A stretch of 64,000 nt of DNA from Phycisphaerae bacterium (GTDB lineage Bacteria; Planctomycetota; Phycisphaerae; UBA1845; JAFGLZ01). The notes below the pieces were generated by a model. The model made no database searches, had not been told where the DNA came from, and saw only the letters and a program-made list of their open reading frames with translations. Where the stretch lies: contig JAFGLZ010000222.1 in NCBI GenBank assembly GCA_016927755.1, forward strand, positions 1-64,000. Direction: 5' to 3'. The position numbers and the translations under genes were made by a program. This document shows, piece after piece, positions 60,173 to 64,000 of the stretch. Every line of letters starts with the position of its first letter. Positions within the stretch are counted from its first letter, which is position 1.

Positions 60173-61877
60173 ACTGGCGCAGATGAACGAGATTCCGGGA
60201 GAAGGCGCGTTTTGGATCCTCCTTCTGATCGTCTTCGTGGGCGTTCTGTTCTTCAGCTTCGTGACGCTGCTGGCCAAGCGGTACAAGCGGTGTCCGAGCA
60301 ACAAGGTCCTGGTCATCTACGGCAAGGTCCACCAGGGCGAGAGCGCCACGTGCATTCACGGCGGAGCGGCGTTCGTCTGGCCGTTGATCCAGAACTACGA
60401 TTACATGGGTCTGGAGCCGATGCAGATCGAGATCCCGCTCAAGGGCGCGCTCTCGATCGAGAACATCCGCGTGAACGTGCCGAGCGTCTTCACGGTGGCG
60501 ATCGGCACGCAACCGGACGTGATGCAGAACGCGGCGATCCGCTTGCTGGGTCTGGACAACGACGAGATCAAGCAGCAGGCGCAAGACATCATCTTCGGTC
60601 AGCTCCGTCAGGTGATCGCCTCGATGCTGATCGAGGACATCAACCGCGACCGGGAGGCGTTCCTGCAGAACATCCAGACCTCGTTGGAGCCCGAGCTCCA
60701 GAAGATCGGCCTGGTGCTGATCAACGTGAACATCACCGACATCACCGACGAGTCGGGCTATATCGAGGCGATCGGACGCAAGGCCGCTTCGCAGGCGATC
60801 CAGCAGGCTCGGGGCGACGTCGCCGAGCAGGAGAAGATGGGCGAGATCCGCGTGGCCGAGGCCGAGCGGGAGCAGTTCATCCAGGTCGCCAACGCGCAGA
60901 AGCTCAAGCAGATCGGCACGCGAGAGGCGCAGCGTGAGCAGGCCGTCCGCATCGCCGAGCTGGAAAAGGAGCAGAAGGTCGGCGAGGAGACGGCGGCCCT
61001 GCAGCGCGAGACCCAGATCAAGGAGGCCGAGCGCGCCAAGCGAATCTCCGTGGCGGACGCCGACGCGAAGGCGGTGACCGGAGAGAAGTCGGCCGACCGC
61101 GAGCGGCGCATCGCGGTGGCCGAGGCCGAGGCGCAAGCGATCAGCGGCGAGAACTCCTCGCAGGCGAAGATCGCCGCGTCGAACGCCGAGCTTCAGGTCA
61201 GGCAGGCCGAGGCCTACCAGATCGGCGAGACGAAGAAGCGAGAATCGGAAGCGGCGGTCCTGGAGGCCCAGAACCGCGCGATGGCCAAGGCCGCCGTCGC
61301 CGAGGCCGAGCGCGTCGAGGCCGAGAGACGGGCCGCCCTGGAAGCCACCGCCAAGGCCGAGAAGGCGCGGATCGTCGTGCAGGCCGAGGCCGAGGCCGAC
61401 AAGCGCCGCATCGAGGCCGAGGGCCAGGCCGCGGCCATCTTCGCCAAGCTCGAGGCCGAGGCCAAGGGTCAGTACGAGGTCTTGGCCAAGAAGGGCGAAG
61501 GCCTCAAGACGATCATCAACGCCTGCGGCGGCTCGCAGCAGGCCTTCCAGATGCTCATGCTCGAGCACCTCGACAAGCTGGCGGAGGCCTCCGCCCAGGC
61601 GATCTCGAACATCAAGTTCGACAAGGTCGTCGTCTGGGAGGGTGGCGGCAACACCGGTGGAAGCGGCGGAACGGCCAACTTCCTCCACAGCATGAGCCGG
61701 TACATGCCGCCGATGCTGCAGGTGATGAAGGACATCGGCGGGGTCGAGCTGCCCGAGTCGCTCGTCAAGCTGGGAACGGACGGCAACCCCGCGTCCGCGC
61801 AGGTGGCCGGTCAGACGCCGAAGCCACCGAAGCCCACGTCCTCTCAGCCTCAAGCCCAAAAGGAGTCAGACGCCTGA
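60165..61877 (+). CDS. flotillin (SPFH/Band 7 family)
   Basis: 570 residues. N-terminal membrane segment (FWILLLIVFVGVLFFSFV), an SPFH domain (about 40-230: RCPSNKVLVIYGKVHQGESA, DITDITDESGYIEAIGRK), then long Ala/Glu/Lys/Arg-rich coiled coil (about 230-480, EAERVEAERRAALEATAKA) and a glycine-rich tail. It scaffolds membrane microdomains. Overlaps NfeD by eight bases, so translated together. A strong intrinsic terminator follows. Regulation is probably by the short promoter-like sequences between 59200 and 59428 in the divergent region with the HzsA-like gene, but none is clear. Confidence 0.94.
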   Translation: MLELAQMNEIPGEGAFWILLLIVFVGVLFFSFVTLLAKRYKRCPSNKVLVIYGKVHQGESATCIHGGAAFVWPLIQNYDYMGLEPMQIEIPLKGALSIENIRVNVPSVFTVAIGTQPDVMQNAAIRLLGLDNDEIKQQAQDIIFGQLRQVIASMLIEDINRDREAFLQNIQTSLEPELQKIGLVLINVNITDITDESGYIEAIGRKAASQAIQQARGDVAEQEKMGEIRVAEAEREQFIQVANAQKLKQIGTREAQREQAVRIAELEKEQKVGEETAALQRETQIKEAERAKRISVADADAKAVTGEKSADRERRIAVAEAEAQAISGENSSQAKIAASNAELQVRQAEAYQIGETKKRESEAAVLEAQNRAMAKAAVAEAERVEAERRAALEATAKAEKARIVVQAEAEADKRRIEAEGQAAAIFAKLEAEAKGQYEVLAKKGEGLKTIINACGGSQQAFQMLMLEHLDKLAEASAQAISNIKFDKVVVWEGGGNTGGSGGTANFLHSMSRYMPPMLQVMKDIGGVELPESLVKLGTDGNPASAQVAGQTPKPPKPTSSQPQAQKESDA

Positions 61878-61915
61878 CGGCGTGGGACACAGGCGGGAGC
61901 GGGTGCCGTATTTGA

Positions 61916-61943
61916 GCGGGGTCCCAAGGTGGGCCCCGCTTTT
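61916..61943 (+). terminator. intrinsic terminator of the NfeD-flotillin operon
   Basis: GCGGGGtCCC / GGGCCCCGC stem with one bulged T, five-base loop, then TTTT. It lies 38 bases after the flotillin stop codon. Confidence 0.85.
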
Positions 61944-61996
61944 CCTGTAGGCACTTCGATGCGTGATCAGATACCTAGTGATGGGGCGAGCGGACC

Positions 61997-62086
61997 GTAG
62001 CATGGCCATCCTGGCCATGAAGCCTCATTCTTGCGGCGGCGGGGTTCGACGAGAGCGTGTCCACGGGCAAGATGCCCGTGCTACGG
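61997..62086. repeat. two palindromic repeats, opposite orientation
   Basis: Copy at 61997-62019 reads CATGGCCA-TCC-TGGCCATG (reverse orientation); copy at 62060-62086 reads CACGGGCA-AGA-TGCCCGTG then CTACGG. The first has both arms changed together (GGGC to GGCC) compared with the family. Confidence 0.8.
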
Positions 62087-62163
62087 GAGGCCATCAGAAG
62101 CAGGATCCTCTCGAATCCTTCGGCTCCGGCGCAGAGCCACCGTTGTGCGGCGGTGCGACTGCG

Positions 62164-63417
62164 TCAATTGACGAGAAAGCTCACGATCCGCGCGGCATTC
62201 CCCTCGCTCTTGGGGTTCTTCTCCGCCGCGATTCGCAGCGTGAGCGCGTGTTGGCCCGGGGCGAGGTCCGCGTCGAGGATGTACGCCCACGGGATGTGCA
62301 GGGAGTGGCTCCACTGCGTGTACTGGTCGACGCGCCGGACGGGTCCGTCGTCAACGGTGAACTCGAGGATCCCCGCGTCGAAACCCGCCGCGACGAGCAC
62401 GCCGACGGCCGTTCCGGAGAAGTCTAGCTTCAGCGTTGCGCCGGGCTTGTCGGCGACCAGCATCGGCACCTCGCGGAAGCCGGGGCGGGTGCCGCCCTTC
62501 TTGGGCGCCCAGGACGGGTCGATCGTCCAGCCGCCCACAATCTCGGCCTGCTTGACGTCGACGAGCCTTCCGCGGAAGTAGCCCTTCAGGTCGATGGGCT
62601 TGTCCGGCAGCGGATGAGGTCGGACCTTCGCCTCGTCCGACAGCGGTTTCGTCCAGGCCAGGTCGAATAGGCGATCAATGCTCCGCACGTAGACCTGATG
62701 GCCGAACGGGGCGGGGTGCAGGCCCCCAAATTGCTTCCAGTCGAACTCACCCGCGTCGATCCGCTCGGTGACCTCCCTGGCCAGGTCAATCGACGGCACG
62801 TCGTAGTATCGAGCGACCTTCTCGTGCGCGACGGTCACGGCGGGTGTCTTGCCCTCTCGGATGACCTTCATCTTGTCCGGATCGACGAAGTGGAGCATGA
62901 CGACGTCGATGTTCGGGTTTCGCAGGCGCGCTTGCCGAACGACGCCCTCCATGCCGCGAACGCTGTCCTTGGCCGACCGCCCGTTGGTCTCGTCGTTGAC
63001 GGCGAACTCGACGAAGAGGAGGTCTACCTGGCCCCGGCCGAAGACGTCCCGTTCCAGTCGAAACGGCCCGAAGGCGGTGTCCGTCGAGGGGATCCCCGCG
63101 TCGATGAAGTCGAACGTCGTGGTCGGGAACCGCTTCCGTAGGACGTCGCAGACGCCGTCGCGCCAGCCCTGCATGTGGGTGATCGAGCCGCCGAGGAACG
63201 CGACCCGTCCCTTCTTGGCTCGCTCGAACCGGATTCGGGAGTTGGTCAGGCCGGGGCGAACGGCGATGTACTTGTCGCTCAGAAGCGCGGTCGCGGACTC
63301 CTTACCGGCCTCGGCCAAGGCGCTGCTTGCGGTGAAGGCCATCGTCGAGGTCACGACGCTCAGCCCGATCGTCGTCGTCGCATGAAGCAAGGTGCGTGAT
63401 TGCCCGGCGTCTCGCAT
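62164..63417 (-). CDS. secreted SGNH/GDSL hydrolase
   Basis: 417 residues, ATG with AGGAG six bases upstream and a signal peptide (TTIGLSVVTSTMAFTASSALA). The SGNH blocks are FLGGSITHMQGW (S78), FIDAGIPSTDTAFG, VEFAVND and GGLHPAPFGH. The C-terminal 130 residues form an added beta-sandwich (GVLVAAGFDAGILEFTVDDG). Enzymes of this type deacetylate or de-esterify glycans outside the cell. Its start overlaps the 3' end of the next upstream gene by 58 bases. Confidence 0.85.
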   Translation of the reverse strand: MRDAGQSRTLLHATTTIGLSVVTSTMAFTASSALAEAGKESATALLSDKYIAVRPGLTNSRIRFERAKKGRVAFLGGSITHMQGWRDGVCDVLRKRFPTTTFDFIDAGIPSTDTAFGPFRLERDVFGRGQVDLLFVEFAVNDETNGRSAKDSVRGMEGVVRQARLRNPNIDVVMLHFVDPDKMKVIREGKTPAVTVAHEKVARYYDVPSIDLAREVTERIDAGEFDWKQFGGLHPAPFGHQVYVRSIDRLFDLAWTKPLSDEAKVRPHPLPDKPIDLKGYFRGRLVDVKQAEIVGGWTIDPSWAPKKGGTRPGFREVPMLVADKPGATLKLDFSGTAVGVLVAAGFDAGILEFTVDDGPVRRVDQYTQWSHSLHIPWAYILDADLAPGQHALTLRIAAEKNPKSEGNAARIVSFLVN

Positions 63418-64000
63418 GGCGGCTCCTGCCTTCCAGCTTGCGTTGCCGCGCCGGGGCGCGCTCGGCGCTGCTTGAACACAACCAGAGGTCCCTTGTCCGG
63501 ATTGTACGATGGGATGCGGTCGGCGTCATACTCGGCCATCTGGCCAAGGACCGCGTAGACGCTGTGGCAGCTTCCTGGCAAGACGAGCCGCGGCTTGAAG
63601 ATGGCCATGAATCGTCGGAGGTTCGCCTCATTGTCAAGCTGGCCGCTAGGCAAGGCGACGACGGGGCGATCGAGGAGCATGGCGCCGCAGATCGCCAGCC
63701 CGTCGCCCACGGCGACCAGATCGTTCGGCTCGGTGAGATTGCGAGCGGCCATCATCACCCGGACTAGCCCGTCCATGCGGGATTCGGTTCTCCTGGCGGC
63801 CATGGTCTGGTTCTCATACAACGTGCTGAATCCAGGCAGAGAGGCGACGATCCAGGCCGCTACGACCACGCCGGTCCGAGCGGCCTGGCCGGCTCGGAGC
63901 TTTCCGGCAAGGTGGACGATCCCGGCGACGCCGAGCGGATACCAGAAGGCGACCGTGTGAAGCGCGTAACGGCGCGGCCCGCCGGGGTCGGTAGAAAGAG
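63360..64000 (-). CDS. membrane protein, 3' end only
   Basis: Partial gene running off the right edge; the frame is open from the edge to the stop at 63360. The visible part begins PGGPRRYALHTVAFWYPLG with one or two transmembrane helices (VVVAAWIVASLPGFSTLY), then a soluble domain (LVAVGDGLAICGAMLLDRPV, YNPDKGPLVVFKQ). This is the usual C-terminal part of GT-C/PMT-type glycosyltransferase-like membrane proteins, but the diagnostic first loop lies outside the window. Confidence 0.6.
   Translation of the reverse strand, partial: LSTDPGGPRRYALHTVAFWYPLGVAGIVHLAGKLRAGQAARTGVVVAAWIVASLPGFSTLYENQTMAARRTESRMDGLVRVMMAARNLTEPNDLVAVGDGLAICGAMLLDRPVVALPSGQLDNEANLRRFMAIFKPRLVLPGSCHSVYAVLGQMAEYDADRIPSYNPDKGPLVVFKQRRARPGAATQAGRQEPPCETPGNHAPCFMRRRRSG

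Overview
The window is high-GC DNA, about two thirds G+C over most of its length, densely packed with genes on both strands. It most likely comes from an uncultured member of the Planctomycetota. This rests on gene content: giant secreted proteins related to hydrazine synthase alpha and carrying c-type heme motifs, formylglycine-generating-enzyme-like domains, FG-GAP and malectin domains, unusual glycoside hydrolases, uroporphyrinogen-decarboxylase-like methyltransferases and a flotillin/NfeD pair. The phylum is an inference; no rRNA or tRNA gene is visible.

1-5.9 kb, plus strand: the end of a C-terminal processing protease (S41), tsaD for the universal t6A tRNA modification, a secreted protein with eleven FG-GAP calcium loops, a secreted carboxypeptidase-regulatory-like protein and a nitrilase-superfamily amidohydrolase. 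5.9-10.7 kb: an island of visibly lower GC with about 1 kb of apparently degenerate sequence. It is followed by a 973-residue fusion of a C39-like cysteine peptidase with a xylose-isomerase-like TIM barrel, and by two tiny paralogous acidic proteins. I do not recognise this arrangement as a described system, and it is the best candidate for something new. 10.7-20.4 kb: polysaccharide deacetylase plus DegT aminotransferase (overlapping start and stop), a cytidylate-kinase-like protein, a glycosyltransferase-like membrane protein, a purple-acid-phosphatase-like enzyme, an SGNH lipoprotein and two tandem membrane paralogues.

20.5-27.3 kb: a lipoprotein, an ABC exporter (ATPase plus double-length FtsX/MacB permease, with a GNAT gene between them) and a uroporphyrinogen-decarboxylase-family protein. 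27.6-40.4 kb: a GH106-like glycosidase, two divergent TMTC-like membrane/TPR proteins, isocitrate dehydrogenase, a small conserved protein, a secreted CBM9-plus-glycosidase-like protein and a zinc-ribbon protein.

40.7-59.1 kb, all minus strand: three large secreted proteins related to the hydrazine synthase alpha subunit, each with two CxxCH heme sites about 50 residues apart. Two end in a FGE/SUMF1 domain that lacks the catalytic cysteines. Among them lie a malectin-containing secreted protein and two sensor histidine kinases; one kinase gene starts 12 bases after the third HzsA-like gene. 59.4-64 kb: a NfeD/flotillin operon with a clear intrinsic terminator, an SGNH hydrolase and the 3' end of a membrane protein that leaves the window.

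A short palindromic repeat with core CACGGGCA-AGA-TGCCCGTG recurs in intergenic spaces throughout. Its arms vary in a compensating way, and in one place it supplies a gene's stop codon.
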